Of a stretch of 64,000 nt of DNA, positions 45,229 through 58,340 are shown one piece after another. A program made the position numbers and the translations under genes. Position 1 is the first letter of the stretch. The number at the start of each line of letters is the position of its first letter. The notes beneath the pieces are model-generated. The model saw only the letters and a program-made list of their open reading frames with translations. It was not told the DNA's origin and searched no databases. The DNA comes from Morella rubra (taxonomy: Eukaryota; Streptophyta; Magnoliopsida; Fagales; Myricaceae), in NCBI GenBank assembly GCA_003952965.2, contig CM025853.1, positions 28,609,752 to 28,673,751 of the forward strand. Reading direction: 5' to 3'.

Positions 45229-46964
45229 GCGCAATGAGGGGCAGGGAGCGCTCCCATTGGACCGCGTCTGTATGCGGTTTCATGACAATTGCTTCTTTGT
45301 TAGCTATTTTGTTGTCATATAGAAAGGAAAGAGGCCAGTTACTACGATTACGAAATACGAACAACGTCAGTATTGATTAAGGAAGAACAAGTTACATAAA
45401 AATAAATCTTAGGGGGTCAAAGTATACAAATTATAAGAAAATTATTAAAATTAAATTTTTGTTAAAGGAACAAAAAAATTGTGAAGATTTTGTGGTTAAT
45501 TTAGTGCAGCGGTTAGTTTCGTAGCTCAAGATATTCTATCCGAATACAAACAAAAAAAGAGAAAATGTGATAGATGTGTGAATTAGAGAGCAACTTGGGC
45601 TATCACTCTAAACCCACAAGATAGTATGGTAATGACTAGCACTAGCGCTAGAACATTAATCATGAAAATAAATACAATAGAGGAAGGTCAAGATTTGGTA
45701 AGGGATATCAAAAAGTTACATTGAGTATGGTTGAAGCCAAAACTTCATTTAACGAAGCTTGCTCTCACTAATCGATAAAAATTTCATTAATATTTTAAAA
45801 AGTTACAAACGGTCTCTTTTATACAGAGGTTTAGCTACACCCTATTAGAATACAAATCATAGCACTAATTACTATTTCTAAAATAGTGCATAAGTAATTA
45901 TTCCTAAATTAAGACAATGAACATAAGGAGAGATTATAAAACAGAAATTCAAGGCATGATTTGTTCTATCCCTCATCAAAACAACCCTATAATTGTGGAT
46001 CTTATCTCCTCTTCAATTTTTTAAGTGGTGCTGCAAATTCTTCCTTAAATCATGTCTTGATTCATATAGCATGTCATTCTTTAATCGTGTGTTAATCCAT
46101 CAAATATGTTTCTCTTGTGGACGTGGTGCTGATGTGCCTTATTGGTGTCGCCCCCTATGGCACCTTATAGGTCTCTATCACCTCCATAGCTCCGTTCAAT
46201 CATGGTGGCGCCCTAAGAGGCAAAAATGAGACTAGGCAAGAAAAGCTCATATCCTAGGAGTATATTCATTGCTCTAGGTTAAAAGAAAGAGGCAAGAAAA
46301 GCTTGAAGTTATGTTTGCTCAATGTTTTGGAAACTTTTTTTATTTTATTTTATTTCAAAACTGTTTTTTTAAATTTAACCATAATTTTTTTCATATTAAA
46401 AATAATTTCATTCTCTAATAATTTGTTATTTAATTATTGACCTCAATTTATGTGGAAAAATAACATAACTTTTATTTCCATCCAAACTTTCTCTTTCTAA
46501 AGATAGAAAACCCGCCACTCACACAAAAACTTAACAAAATATATTTTTAAAAAATTTCTGACTTATTAAAAAAAATCTTTAAAATACACAAATATTCGCT
46601 AATCCGACAGTGGCGTTGCTTACAAGAGGCAGCCTCTCACGATATACAAATATTTTATTCTGATGTAATTATGCACGAATTTAAGTAGGTCAGAGACCCT
46701 ACTCGCAACAAACACTTTCTTTTCAGGAAAAAAAAAAAACAAAAAAAACTTAAAAAAGCACTGACTATCTCTGACTTTGTCTGAAAGACATAACTAGCTC
46801 CCTCTCCTTCCTTTTTCTTTTTTTTTTAAGCCCTCTCCTTCCTCAGGTATAGGGTTTAATTAGAGTTTCTTCCTAGACAGCTGCCTGACCCGAAATCGTA
46901 AAATAAAAATTACTGTTCTTCATCTGGGCCAAAAATAATCTACAAATATTCAACTAGATTTAGT
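45229..46964. other. AT-rich intergenic region between the two U2 genes
   Basis: About 1.7 kb with no gene. The immediate downstream side of copy 2 has CACTAAATCTAGTTGAA (minus strand), which matches the plant snRNA 3' box rule CA-N(3-10)-AGTNNAA. Confidence 0.5.
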
Positions 46965-47157
46965 GGGGTGCGCCAGGCCCGTGCAGTAGTGCAACGCGTG
47001 GGCGACGCTCGAAGGCCCCAGCAGCAAGCTACTGTAGCGGACCTTCCCCTAAAAAAATTAATTTAATATCATGTGGCCCGATGGACCACGTATCAGATAT
47101 TAAACTGATAAGAACAGATACTACACTTGATCTTAGCCAAAAGGCCGAGAAAGGTAT
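46965..47157 (-). ncRNA. U2: U2 small nuclear RNA gene, copy 2
   Basis: A second U2 gene in the same orientation. The first 110 nt are almost identical to copy 1 (ATACCTTTCTCGGCCTTTTG, AGTGTAGTATCTG); the 3' hairpins differ at scattered positions, mostly where copies of plant U2 vary. It ends GGCGCACCCC, followed by a 3' box (CA then AGTTGAA, about 46948-46965). Together with copy 1 it forms a small tandem U2 cluster, common in plants. Confidence 0.93.
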
Positions 47158-47182
47158 GCGTTGTTAAGTGGCTCGCTTCTCG

Positions 47183-47233
47183 TTTTATTGCTCACTTCTT
47201 CTTTAATCTCGTCTCCCTCATACGATTTGGGAC
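47183..47233 (-). promoter_or_regulatory. Plant snRNA promoter (USE plus TATA) of U2 copy 2
   Basis: Minus-strand GTCCCAAATCG (about 47223-47233) matches 10 of 11 bases of the USE consensus; CAATAAAA (47183-47190) serves as TATA. Spacings are like those of copy 1. Confidence 0.8.
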
Positions 47234-48078
47234 ATAATACGGCTAATCTAATGCACTAAGGGCCTCCCGTGGCTTGGACATAGAATGGAACCTAACCAGA
47301 AATCTTGGCTCCTTTTGGCATCAAACTCGTTACTTTGATTAGCTTGCTGCCCTTCATAGCAATAGATCCGGAACATGATACCTCTAAGACTTGGCTATAA
47401 AAACGTCAGAACTTGAACGGATGAATCAAAAAAATGTGCTACAGGGCCACGAGGTTTTCCTCACACGAAGCACATTTGGAGGCGCCTTACCACCCACCCC
47501 GAAGCACTTCATTTTGATCTATCGGCTCTGGTAATTTGACAGAAAAACGAGTTCTACAACATCTCTGGTGAGGCTGTACAGTTGGCCCTTGTTTGTCACG
47601 TTTAAAGTGTAATCCAAACTTCGGAGCTGATTGTTTCTGGTTGAACTTTCACCAAATCAACCAGAATTGAACAAGAGAAGCTTTAGAGCTCACTGGCTTT
47701 GACCCTGTATACAGATTGTTAAACCTTTCTTTCATGTCTAACACGCTTTGAACATATTCTAGTTGTAAACCCAACCTGATAATTTGCGAGAACACAGAGA
47801 AATACACTTGTTTGCTTTAAAGACAAACTCAGTACATGATTGCAAAGTTTGCATTTCTCAATATATCAGTAAGGCTATATGATAAGAGCAATCACAACAG
47901 ATGATTAGCAAAGATCTAGTGTTTGGGAAAGCACTTGAAACCCCCAAAAACAGAGAAACAATCCAATCAGTGTACCAGCAAAGTAACCTAATAATACCTT
48001 GAAGGAGGCAATATTACAAAACTGGTTGATGCAACTGAGCTTTTAATTTGAAGAACTCTTAAAACTATTTAGCCAACG
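47234..48078. other. Intergenic region
   Basis: Between the U2 promoter and the DVR stop codon; holds the DVR 3' UTR and shows no other gene. Confidence 0.5.
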
Positions 48079-49341
48079 TCAGATAATTGTTTGCTCGCCT
48101 AATTCCTGACCTGCCATCCCCTCCCTCAGTACTCTCTCGAAGAATTCTTCCAAGGTGTCTTTCCCATAGCTAGGCGTTCTCTCAGCACTGTACTCTCCAG
48201 TTTCAGGATCCAAAACCAACATACTCTCAGCTGCATAGTACCTCCCAATTTTTCCAAACTCAGCAGCATCTTCCAGAGAAGGAATAATCTTAACTAGGAA
48301 ATCAAGAACCCCAATAGCGAAATCCATTATCTCGATTGGCACTTTCAAGAACTTGGGTTCCCTCCCCAAGAGTCTAAACAACATCTCCCCTTGCTCCAAT
48401 GCTGTCAACGCCTTCCCCGGTCCACCGATTGGTAAAACCTGGTTAATTTTATCCTCACTGAGCACACAGTCCGCAATAAATGATGCCAAATCTGGCTCGC
48501 TAATTGGTTTGCAAGCACACAACTTCCCATCCCCAAACATCACATATGGCTTCCCGTCTTTCACCAACTCGACTTGACCCCCCAAGCTTTTAAAGAATGC
48601 AGTAGGCCTGACAATACTGAAAGTGAACCCATTATCTTCTTCAGCTTCTTTCATCAATTCAGCCTCGACTTTCAACTTGGCTCGTTGAAACTCAAGAAGG
48701 GGCTTCTGCACACATATTGCAGAAAGTAATACAAAATGGGAAGCCCCAAATTTCCTACCGGCGACAAGACTATTCTTCGTTGCTTCATAGTCAATCTGCC
48801 ATGAATCCTTCACACCACCACCGCGGCTCGCCAGGCAGGAGACTACGACATCAACAGAAACCCCCAAGTTTTCCAAGGATTTCTCCAAAGAATCCACGTG
48901 GGTCACATCTGAAAAACACACATTGGCTCCCTTCAACTGATTCAAAGTCTCCTCCTTGCTATTTCTACCTCTAATGCCACTCTTTTCTCTGGCAACGGCG
49001 ATAATATTGAACCCTCTACTAACTAACTCCTTAACAACAAATTTTCCAATGTAGCCAGTTGAACCCACCACCAAGATGTTAACATCTTTTGGATTTTTGT
49101 TTCTGAAGGAAGATGGGGCGCTTTCAACATTAGGGACTGCTGAAACTTTAATGGGGTTGAGTCTTCGAACGCTATATTTAGAGGGTCGGTATAACTTTAG
49201 AGATGGAGATGGTAAAGCATAAGGGATAGAGCTTACCTCAATTTGGTTGATGAATTGAGAAGAGAAACGTGCTGATAATTTTTTATTCTTTGGCAGAGAA
49301 TGGAGACCGACATAGGAATTGGATGGGAAACGAAGGGACAT
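48079..49341 (-). CDS. DVR: Divinyl chlorophyllide a 8-vinyl-reductase, chloroplast, intronless
   Basis: Reduces the 8-vinyl group of divinyl (proto)chlorophyllide to ethyl with NADPH, in chloroplast chlorophyll synthesis; loss leaves divinyl chlorophyll and pale leaves (Arabidopsis PCB2). A single uninterrupted 420-codon frame, the normal length. Residues 1 to about 70 form a Ser/Arg-rich plastid transit peptide; the NADPH-binding motif GSTGYIG is at 93-99, and an atypical SDR fold follows ([69 protein letters not shown]). The end has the [17 protein letters not shown] and [10 protein letters not shown] blocks of the family. No breaks are visible, so the gene should be active. Confidence 0.97.
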   Translation of the reverse strand: MSLRFPSNSYVGLHSLPKNKKLSARFSSQFINQIEVSSIPYALPSPSLKLYRPSKYSVRRLNPIKVSAVPNVESAPSSFRNKNPKDVNILVVGSTGYIGKFVVKELVSRGFNIIAVAREKSGIRGRNSKEETLNQLKGANVCFSDVTHVDSLEKSLENLGVSVDVVVSCLASRGGGVKDSWQIDYEATKNSLVAGRKFGASHFVLLSAICVQKPLLEFQRAKLKVEAELMKEAEEDNGFTFSIVRPTAFFKSLGGQVELVKDGKPYVMFGDGKLCACKPISEPDLASFIADCVLSEDKINQVLPIGGPGKALTALEQGEMLFRLLGREPKFLKVPIEIMDFAIGVLDFLVKIIPSLEDAAEFGKIGRYYAAESMLVLDPETGEYSAERTPSYGKDTLEEFFERVLREGMAGQELGEQTII

Positions 49342-51038
49342 TTTTTACGTTAAAGATGGTGTGCAGCGAGTGGATGGCTGTACTTCTGGTGGTGCCTGTT
49401 AAAGGGAAATAAAATCAAGTTCTGAGGTAGGAATTCTGGGACAGTGGTCATCCATGGTTGTCTCGCGTCGCCCTATCAGAGTAGAATCCAAATGGTAGGT
49501 GGATATGAGCAGAACTCCGAGAGTGATGAGATGACGTGTAATTGTGTGAAACCTCTCCTGGGGGCTGTTGTACAAGTCTCTCGGCTAATGATAATTACGT
49601 GTCTACGGACCAAAATTTTGGGTGTATACCCGAATACGTGAAAAACGTGAATAGGGATGATGGGGTGATTTTTTTTTTTTAATGTCTATTGTAATTGAAA
49701 GAAGTAATTTAGGAAAAGAAAATTATTATTTTATAATTATTTTATTAGGTAAAAATTTTGACATGCAAACACTAACCGGTTACCTCGTGTTTTTATACAA
49801 GAAAAAACAGTCATTTTACCTCCTCGTAGATGTCACTACTTGGGAGTTTAAAATTGAATATTCAAATTATTAAAATTTATTACCGTGCACCTTTAAAAGA
49901 GATTTGATGGTCGAAATCATGACATGTGTTATAAATAATCAATATGATATGATTTTGACAGTCAAATTTTATTTGAAGATACACGTTGATGAATTTTAAT
50001 AATTCGATAGTTCATTGTGAAGAATTAAGTAATTTGAATCTCTAAAGTGACATTGATCCCGTAATTCAAGGGCGACAAAGTGAAGTTTATCCTTTTTGCT
50101 TGCTTTTGCTTTTACGAGCAAAACAACCTACTCTTTTAACAAACAGCCCGCAATGTAATAAATAACCCTTAACCAAAGGGTTGGCCTAATGCTTAAGGCT
50201 TAGAACTTGAAATTTATTTTTTTAAGAACTCAAGTTCAAAACCTTTTAAATATTACCAATTCTTTAAATCTACTCTCAAGACCATTGGCTCAAAAACTAT
50301 CCGATTTGTGTGGGATAAGGGATCTCCGTAGGTCTCAATATTAATCGAATTGCACGTCAGCTAGCTCGACTACAAAAAATAAAAAATACCCATCATATAT
50401 CATCACATCCTTTTTTTAGTCTCGCCTGCTAAACAATATCTGGGATACTACCAATCAAATTTATTTCAGAATCTCTTCTGTGGGATCTTCAAATAAACCT
50501 CCAACATTTGTGGAGATAAATTTCACATTTGCGAAACATGAAAATTGGAGTTTGCTTGGAGGATCGGCTCAGAAATGGAGATGTGGCTGGAACCAGTATT
50601 GGAGTCATGATCCTTCATGGCTTCCGGTAGAGCTCTCAGGAAGTATGGCAATTTTTGTCAAAAAAACAATATTTTTTCCACTTAATTTTCCAGCATTTAA
50701 TAATACGAGTACCAAATTACCAAAATTTGGTAACTCTTTGTTGCTGCCTTTAAGTTGAGATCTGCTGGAGAAACATGAAAAACGAACTAAATTAAGCTCA
50801 CCAAACAGAGGAGGTTTATGTGAATATATAACAGGAACCTTGCCTCTTTGATGGACAAGTAATACACAGAATTGTTTCGAAGAGCAAACTATACATTTGG
50901 AACATGGTAGATACACTTGAATGCATAAATGTGCGTATTCAACAGACTATATCAATATCATCTTCACAACAATTACAGAAAGTGAATGCCATATACAACA
51001 AATTATCTCTGAAATGCCTAATCTTGTCTTTGTGTGCT
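49342..51038. other. Intergenic region between DVR and the F-box gene
   Basis: Contains the DVR promoter and the F-box 3' UTR. A SINE-like stretch at 50165-50385 is listed separately. The frame at 50480-50758 shows no known domain. Confidence 0.5.
50165..50385 (+). mobile_element. Possible tRNA-derived SINE
   Basis: GGGTTGGCCTAATGCTTAAGG resembles a tRNA-like A box and AAGTTCAAAACCTTT, about 45 nt downstream, a B box, in the same arrangement as the element at 17.9 kb. Ends not defined. Confidence 0.35.
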
Positions 51039-52917
51039 TTAGCAAGACCAAGGTGTGCATGTGGGATCAGCAGCAGAGATCTGAACGCATAAAACCTCAT
51101 GAATAGCTCCTCGCTGAAGCACTATAAGAACCTCCTGTTCTTTGGCCTTTGCAAGATCAGCTAGAGAGACCCAACGAGAATGAGACTCATCCCGCATGCG
51201 AAAGCCATGAAACCATCGGCCAAGCTTCCACCATTTGACACATACTCGCCGTGCCGAAATCTTGCAATTTTCAAGTTCTTCAACGACATACTCCCCCTGC
51301 AAATTATGATTTTTGACATACAAAGTCATGTATTCTGTACTTCCAAAACTTGCAGAACCAACTAAGGATCTGGGCCATCTAAAGCTAAAACCAGCATATT
51401 GGTTCATATAGCAAAAAAACTACTCAGGGACAGAAGCACAGGCATTCTCAGAAGTACAGGATTTAGCTTTGAGCCTTTAAGACACCCACCCTGCCAATTC
51501 TGATGCATGAACATCACGTCAACTAAGTAATTGGCCAGCTTGGCTTCTTTTGGTTTAGTATATCTTAGCACGAAATTTGGTTGATGAGGGATTTTTAGCC
51601 TATGAATAAAATGACTTTCTACTGCACATCCAATGCTATTGTATCTTTAACAATCACCTGAGTATCTGGTATAAGTTTACTGTAATTCCCCATAATGCAA
51701 TCAGAACAGCCTAGAAAAGCATATGCCTAAGCAATGAATTGCTGCCAAACAAAAGGTCAGGGGGAGTTCCTGCTGTGCTTCCTATAAGACATAGCGTTTG
51801 CTAACAATGCCTTGCTGCTTAGGTTCAACTTTGCACCCAATTATTTTGATAAGCTCTAGGAATTAAGTTACATATCCTCTGATTTCTTTAGATTACCAAT
51901 CTTTAGTTATTGGAGAACAAGCATATTTATCTCACACAGGAATTACACAACCAAGTAGAACCAGGGCCAAGAAATAAATACCGGCACTCCAAGCCAATAT
52001 ATGCAGTAAGCAAGCCCCACCAGGTTAAGCAGCACATTACGCTTGGGATTGAAAAGGAACATTTGGACATCCTTAAACCCAAGCTGCATGGTGTGCAAGT
52101 CTTCAATTGCTTTCAGATAGTCTCCAACATCGAGTGATGCGGTCAGCGAGCATCTTTCCAAGAACTCAGTTACCGCAGCAGCCCTTCCCTCCATCTCTCT
52201 GTGCCTCTTTATGTAGAAGCCCCTCCATCCCTACTACAACAGTTCTAACTTTAGTACAAAAACACCAGAAATCCAAACTACACAACAAAACCAACATGGT
52301 TGAGAGAGGCAGAGAAAGATCATGATCCTTGATTACATTTAAGAAATAGGCTAATCCCTATTCACTGAAGGGAAACTTTACAACATAGCTTCCCACAAAC
52401 ACGGTTATATCTATTATTTCGAATTGGTACCACAATCACCAGCTAAATAACTGGACAACTTGAATAGACATTTCGGAAGTGAAAATATTACTAGTCAGGT
52501 TTTGGTAAAGCATCAAAATTACTACAGACAAGGAAGCGAACCAAGATGCCAGGAACTAAATTTTCTTAGAGGGTAATAAGAAAAAAGAACCTTGGAGATA
52601 GGGGGGTTGGTGGCAGTGCTGGACGAAGAAGACTCCTCGAACTGAGCCAGATAAGGCCATCTTTCCTTTGCCAGAGACTGCCATATGCAGTTTGACCCGC
52701 ACAACTCCCTCCAAAAGCGGGAGCAACTACCCAACGCACAAACATCCGGTACCTTCGGAAGAAGAAAAGAGAAAAGCAAAAGAAATGATTAAATTTCAAA
52801 GACAGAAAAATTAAACGAAATTGTCACCGGGGTTGGGAATTGAACCGGCAGCAATGAAGCAATTTTCAGTGCGATGTCGTCTGGCAGCGAGCTCTGGAGA
52901 CCCCACGATCGCTTCAT
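51039..52917 (-). CDS. F-box protein, 4 exons
   Basis: Predicted substrate receptor of an SCF ubiquitin ligase. Exons on the minus strand: 52846-52917, 52591-52752, 51982-52230, 51039-51296; total 741 nt, 246 aa. The N-terminus is an F-box: LPDDIALKIASLLP, then VPDVCALGSCSRFWRELC, then IWQSLAKERWP, which should bind SKP1. The remaining about 170 residues (GWRGFYIKRHREMEG; LLNLVGLAYCIYWLGVP; RRVCVKWWKLGRWFHGFRM; DPTCTPWSC) contain no LRR, kelch or WD repeats; similar single-domain plant F-box proteins exist but I do not recall their target. All introns are GT-AG. A Ser-rich stretch follows the F-box. Confidence 0.88.
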
Positions 52918-55141
52918 GGTCTTTCTCAACAGGAAAGGGAGCTGGGAAAACAGACAATTAAAGTACCGAATCCGATTTCAGTTCACGCGCGCGATGGTGC
53001 CACCGGCCACGACATATTTTATAATTTATTTCGTGAGTAGACGCGCGTGATGGTCCCACGAAGGCACGAAGTGTTTTTATTAATGCTCCCTGCTTATTGA
53101 TTGTAACATAAGCGAAAGCTATGTTATTATTTTTTTCTTAGCAGCAATGTTATATATTTTTCCAGAAAATGTGTCTCTCTCGACTCTCTCTCTAGACGTC
53201 TTTCAAAAAAAAAAATAATAATAATAAAGCTATTGGGATTTTAGGGAATTTTTCTTTTTTTTTTTCTTCTCAGAATTTCAGGGACTTCAACTTGTGAAGA
53301 TGGTGTGACCAGCAAACAAGTACCATAATTATAATTTTCAAAAATATTTGGACTTTTTTTTTTGGAAAACGTGACAAATAATACCTGCTCTAGAATAGCA
53401 AATATCTGTTCTACAATAATATCTTATATTTGAGGGAATATTTGAAGATTTAATCCTAGAAGGTGTATGCTTTCCATCCAAAATTGTTTATTAGTCCTAA
53501 AAGCTACTGGTTGCTTAAAGAATAATGGTCAAACCATTAAAATTCTATGACTCTTAAATGGGTCTAAAATAACATTAGTTTGAACGATTAAATTTAGATT
53601 TTTTGTTTCCTTGTTAGTTAATTATAGAAGAAAATTATATTTCGGTGGGCTATCTGCCATAAGCCAACTAGTTTCCCCCATGGAACTGAGTTCGTGTTTC
53701 CCCACCCTATTCATGCGCCCAGAAGCTCTCAAATAAGGAAATTCCGAGAAAAATATGGGGTAGCTAGCTTGATGTTTCCTTTTGGAAATTATAGGTTGAT
53801 TTGGAGCTGTTCAGGTCTGACTTATAAGGCCCGATTTGGTAGCAATCAGCTACTTCTGCAATTTCCGTAGTCAAATAAACGGAAGACTAAACTGAAAATT
53901 AGTCCAAATCTTGTGGGGTCATTAGAGAAAAACTTACCAGATTAATCTGGGAATCATGAAAACTCAAGCAAAGAAGGAGATTCCGAGAAAAAGTATGGAT
54001 GAGCTAGCTGCCATATTTCCTTTTGGAAATTATACGTTTATTTGGAGCTGTTTAAGCCTGACTTATAACCTGTGGTCACACTTAAAAGGTCCTGAACTCT
54101 GCAAAAGATATTTGACTAATTAACGAAGTTAATAATTCTAAAGTTGATGACTATCGAAGTCCTCCTCTGCACCAACTATTTGACTCCGTGAAAAGCAAAA
54201 CGAACCCCGTTGGGCCAACTCCGACGACTACCACTGAGGATCTGATCTCCAGAAAAAGGTCATAGATTTTCATGTACAATTCGAGGATATCTTAATCTCA
54301 TATTGCCAAGGTTGAACTGGCTATTGGTAAATTGGTATGAATATGATGCTTGGAGATTAATTAATCGTTTCAAATGTTTATATCTGCAAATTACTCGTTT
54401 GAACTGGTTCGATAATTTCGAACTTTCATTTCATGTGAGGAGAAATTGCTTATAGTGCTTGGATCTCTAGATATAAAGGAATTGGGTTCCATTTATTTAT
54501 ATACTTGTTTCATAATCCCAGAGATAAATGGTGCTTAATCGTGTCTTGCAAAATGATTAACTATAGTAAGAAAAAAACAGAGTGCCTGAGGCTGGAAACA
54601 AAGCAGGAGAAACAGAGCAAAAGAAGAGGAATGGCGAGTCATCCTATGAACGATTGACTGCATCCCTCGTTGCATTAGAAGAAAAGGGAAAGCAACCGTG
54701 CCGGAGCTAAAATCCGGCCGTAGGAACAACAAGCTAAAGTGAAAAAATCAGTTACTCGGCAACTTTCATTGTATATCACTCTCGCATCTTCTACCTTCTC
54801 TCTGTAAAGACCGACCGTTAACTCCCGCAAAATCAGATCCAAAGCAGTTAACACTTTTTGTCCTTTGGGGATAGAGCAATTCACGTATTCGTTTCAATAA
54901 GAATTCTCATATCCATTGAAAAGTAATGACTGAACAAACAGAAAAAAGTAACAGTAATTACTACATCATCTCCTCCTGGTACAATTTGGACGAAACAAAA
55001 TGGTTCCAAGACAAAACAATAGCACACCAACATTGGTCTGAGAATGGTTCCAATTTCTACTCACCGGTCGTGACTCGTTATTTGTTGTTTAAAGAGATAC
55101 AGAAAAGAAAAACGAACAGAAGTCGAAACTTGGAGGGTCTG
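52918..55141. other. Intergenic region with a diverged 240-nt tandem duplication
   Basis: The two related blocks are at about 53725-53830 and 53965-54075 (shared GAGATTCCGAGAAAAA, TTTCCTTTTGGAAATTATA, ATTTGGAGCTGTT). Frames at 54535-55270 do not resemble a known protein; part of this range may be the 3' UTR of the miniprotein gene. Confidence 0.5.
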
Positions 55142-55294
55142 TCAACAGCAACGTCGATATACCGCAAACACGGCTGGTCGTCTAGGCGGAGTCAAGACGG
55201 ACAAGACAAGAAGAGCGAGGACAACCACTATGAGAATCGGCGCGAGATTCACACCACCATCATCCTCTGATTCGAAGCAACACGACTTCCCCAT
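55142..55294 (-). CDS. Small membrane protein, 50 aa, Cys-rich ends
   Basis: A short minus-strand frame, easily missed. It starts MGKSCCFESEDDGGV, has one strongly hydrophobic helix (LAPILIVVVLALLVLSVL), then PPRRPAVFAVYRRCC and stop. The Gly2 with Cys5 and Cys6 could carry acyl groups, and the RRCC end is also typical of lipidated tails. Plants have families of about 50-residue proteins of this design (acidic N-terminus, one helix, Pro-Arg tail ending CC) of unknown function; this is from memory. No intron within the frame. Confidence rests on composition, not on a known domain. Confidence 0.55.
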   Translation of the reverse strand: MGKSCCFESEDDGGVNLAPILIVVVLALLVLSVLTPPRRPAVFAVYRRCC

Positions 55295-55334
55295 GATCAC
55301 CGGCACCGCTGTTTTCGAGGTTCTAGTTTCTCTG

Positions 55335-58300
55335 ATCTATTTTGCTCCTTTGCATGTAAAAGGAAAAGAAAAGGTTGGGAAAAAAAGGGGAATGGAAATA
55401 TGGTTCATATAGAGCTGGAGTCACGTTGACTTGGACATTAGCTGTGAGTATTTTTTATTGAGTTAGGTGATGGAAGACACAGCCGATTGAACGGGTGGTT
55501 TCCTTTGAACCTTCCTTTAGTTGTTTTAACAGCCTATTCGTTCTAGAAATCAAGACATGGCCACATGGGTATGGTGACTTTTGGGATGGTTGAGGGAGTA
55601 TGGCAACAATTTTCGCAAGGACGGAAGAAATTTACACGAGAAATCAATTCATACCCATAAGAAAAATGAATCCAAGGATGATGCCGGAGGAAGAGCTTGG
55701 CTTTGGATGATTAAGAGAGGTCCCATGATAATTTTAAAGAATTTCGTTTTGGGCAAGTAATTTTAGAAATTTACTTCCAAGAAAAAACAAATCTTGCTCG
55801 GTTGGGAGGTAGAACCTTCCTGAAACAACGACAAATCGAGCTCTATCATAGACAACAAACCTTGAAGATGTCGGAGATCAGGATATATTATTCTACCGGC
55901 GATGACAACAACAAGGAAGACGATAACTACGTATTGGCATACGCATGGGCGGAAGAAAATAGTAAGAAACTTCACTTTGCACCATTGGCCTTGGCTATGG
56001 GGTCAATTTTACTTCGTCTAAATTACAAGTTCTAACCTGCTAAAATTTATTAACGCGCGTTCCTAAATCGATTCAACTGTTAAAACCGCATGCTATAGAT
56101 CATTTATAATTCGTGGTATGATTTTGATAGTCAAATCTTATATAAGGATATATATTGATAAAATTGTATAATTTAAAAATACGATCAACTTAGTAGTTCA
56201 GATCCCAAAGTGACAGTGACACCATAATTTAACACAGTAACAATACATGCACATGGCATGGCTATATCAGATTTCACATATATAGATACGAGGTGGTGGG
56301 TAGTGCACGTGCATGCAGGGTTCCAATCTCTGCTTAATTTATGGGTCATTAACTTGTGGTGGGAGAGATACAGAAGCCAGAAAGTGCACTTTGTAGAAGG
56401 TTGATTGGTCGAAGCATTTCTAAAAATGCATAAAGTCCTAACTAAAATCCAAGGTTGACCACAAGGAGAGACGCATGCTTTAGCTTCCACACCATCAGCC
56501 ACCATTTTTTAATATCTTTCTCTCATATATTTTGCTCCTTTGCATGTTAAAGGCAAGGCCAAGAAAAAGGTTGGACAACTAGGACATTTGCTGTTAATTT
56601 TTTTTATTGCGTTAGGTAATGGAAGCCACAACCGATTGAACCTGTGGTCTCCTTTGAATCTTCCTTTCTGGTGCGTTAAGTACTTGTTTTAACAGCCTGT
56701 TTGTACCACAAATCAAGACGTCCTCCATATGGGTGTGTTAATAGGTAGTGTTCGGCTGTGAAATTTTTGGAGAATTGAGGTTGGTAAAAAAAAAAAAAGA
56801 TGATTAAAATTAATTTTTTATATTTATTTAGAGTGAAAAGTGATAATTTGATGAAGAGAGAGAAAATTTTGAAGAATTATTTTATCTGAATGAAAATTTT
56901 AGGTGCCAAACTTTCCTATAGTACTGCGACAACTTTTTTTGAAGGCTGGAAGAAATTTATTGGTGTTAGGCATGTCAGAAAATTTCATATGTTTTAATTT
57001 TTACAGCTTGATTTCAATAGGTGTACGTGAAAAGTTGGTTCAGAATTTATTTAAGGAGAAATCAATTCATCCTTATCTAAAAGAAAAGTAGATGGGAAGA
57101 CTTGGAAGAGCTTGGTTTTAGATAATTAATAAGAGAGGTCCCCGTGATACCCCATTAATTTCAAAGAATTTCTTTTGGGGTAAGGATGTTGCTACCAGCA
57201 ATTGACAACGACAAGGATTTTGCATTGACAATGTCACATATTCACATGGCTTACCAGGTAGAGACGAGGTGGTCGCTTCTATAACAGGTACACTTCAAAT
57301 TATCCTAATAGACTGTATTATGAATGCATGCAGGTTTCCAATCAATTTATGGCTTGTTGTGCGAAACATTGCACTTCGTAATTGATTGGTTGTTACAGAA
57401 AATGCATTAAGTCCTGAGATCCAAGGTTGGTTCAGAATCCAGGAAGTAGGCAGACTACGACCTTTAAATTCCTACAGGGATATTTGAATATCAATTTCCT
57501 GATTCCTATATACTCAAAAGAATGTCTTGTACTGGAGGATCCTAGCTACTTACCTCCAATCCCCCGTTTCATGGGGTAAGTAATTTTCATATTATTCTGA
57601 TGTTGCTACCAGCAATTGACAACGACAAGGATGACGATAACCTTGCACGGCCCACTGGCACGGGCACGGGCGGAAGGAAACAGTGACAATGCCCGCACAT
57701 CACATATTCACATGGCTATACCAGATTTCCAGTAGAGACGAGGTGGTCGCTTCTATAACAGGTACACTTCAAATAAATATTTATTTACCTAATAGACTAA
57801 TTTATTACCATAATCAATCTATTGACATATTATGACGTGGTGGGTATGCATGCAGGTTTCCAATCTCTGCTTAATTTATGGCTTATTATCCTGTTGTGCG
57901 AAACATGCAGAAAGTGCACTTCGTAGAAGGTTGATTGGTTGAGGAATTACAGAAAATGCATTAAGTCCTGACTAAGATCCAAGGTTGACCACTAGAAGAG
58001 ACGCATGCAGATTCCATATCATCCCAATTCAGAATCCAGGAAGTAGGCAGACTTTGTACGACCTTTTCCCTTTTCTTTTCTTCTTTTCTTCTTCTGCCTC
58101 GCTCCTTTTTTGGTTATTTAATTCCTACAGTCCAAAACAACCAAACTGGATATTTGAATAAAATTTCAAGAGGTAGGATTCCTGAGACCAAAGGAGGCGA
58201 AGCCATTCTTGTAGTACTATACAAGGATACAAACATCAATTAGGTGCTAAAACAACCACAAAGCGAATGTCTTGTACTGGAGATATCCTAGCTACTTACC

Positions 58301-58340
58301 TCCAATCCCGTTAAAATAATTGTTTCATGAGCAAAATAGT
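55335..58340. repeat. Diverged tandem triplication upstream of the miniprotein gene
   Basis: Blocks recur in order. TTTGCTCCTTTGCATGTAAAAGG and what follows (55335-55760) recurs at 56525-57185. The block around GGTTGATTGGT, GCATTAAGTCCT, CAAGGTTG (56235-56480) recurs at 57225-57440 and 57705-58015. The block GAATGTCTTGTACTGGAG, CTAGCTACTTACCTCCAATC (57430-57590) recurs at 58020-58330. Copies differ by indels and many base changes, so the duplication is old. No coding frame is shared by the copies. Confidence 0.8.

Noticed and set aside
54926-55270. 114-codon plus-strand frame beside the miniprotein
   Set aside because: Composition is not protein-like (Asn, Ser and Lys scattered) and it is antisense to the better supported minus-strand miniprotein.
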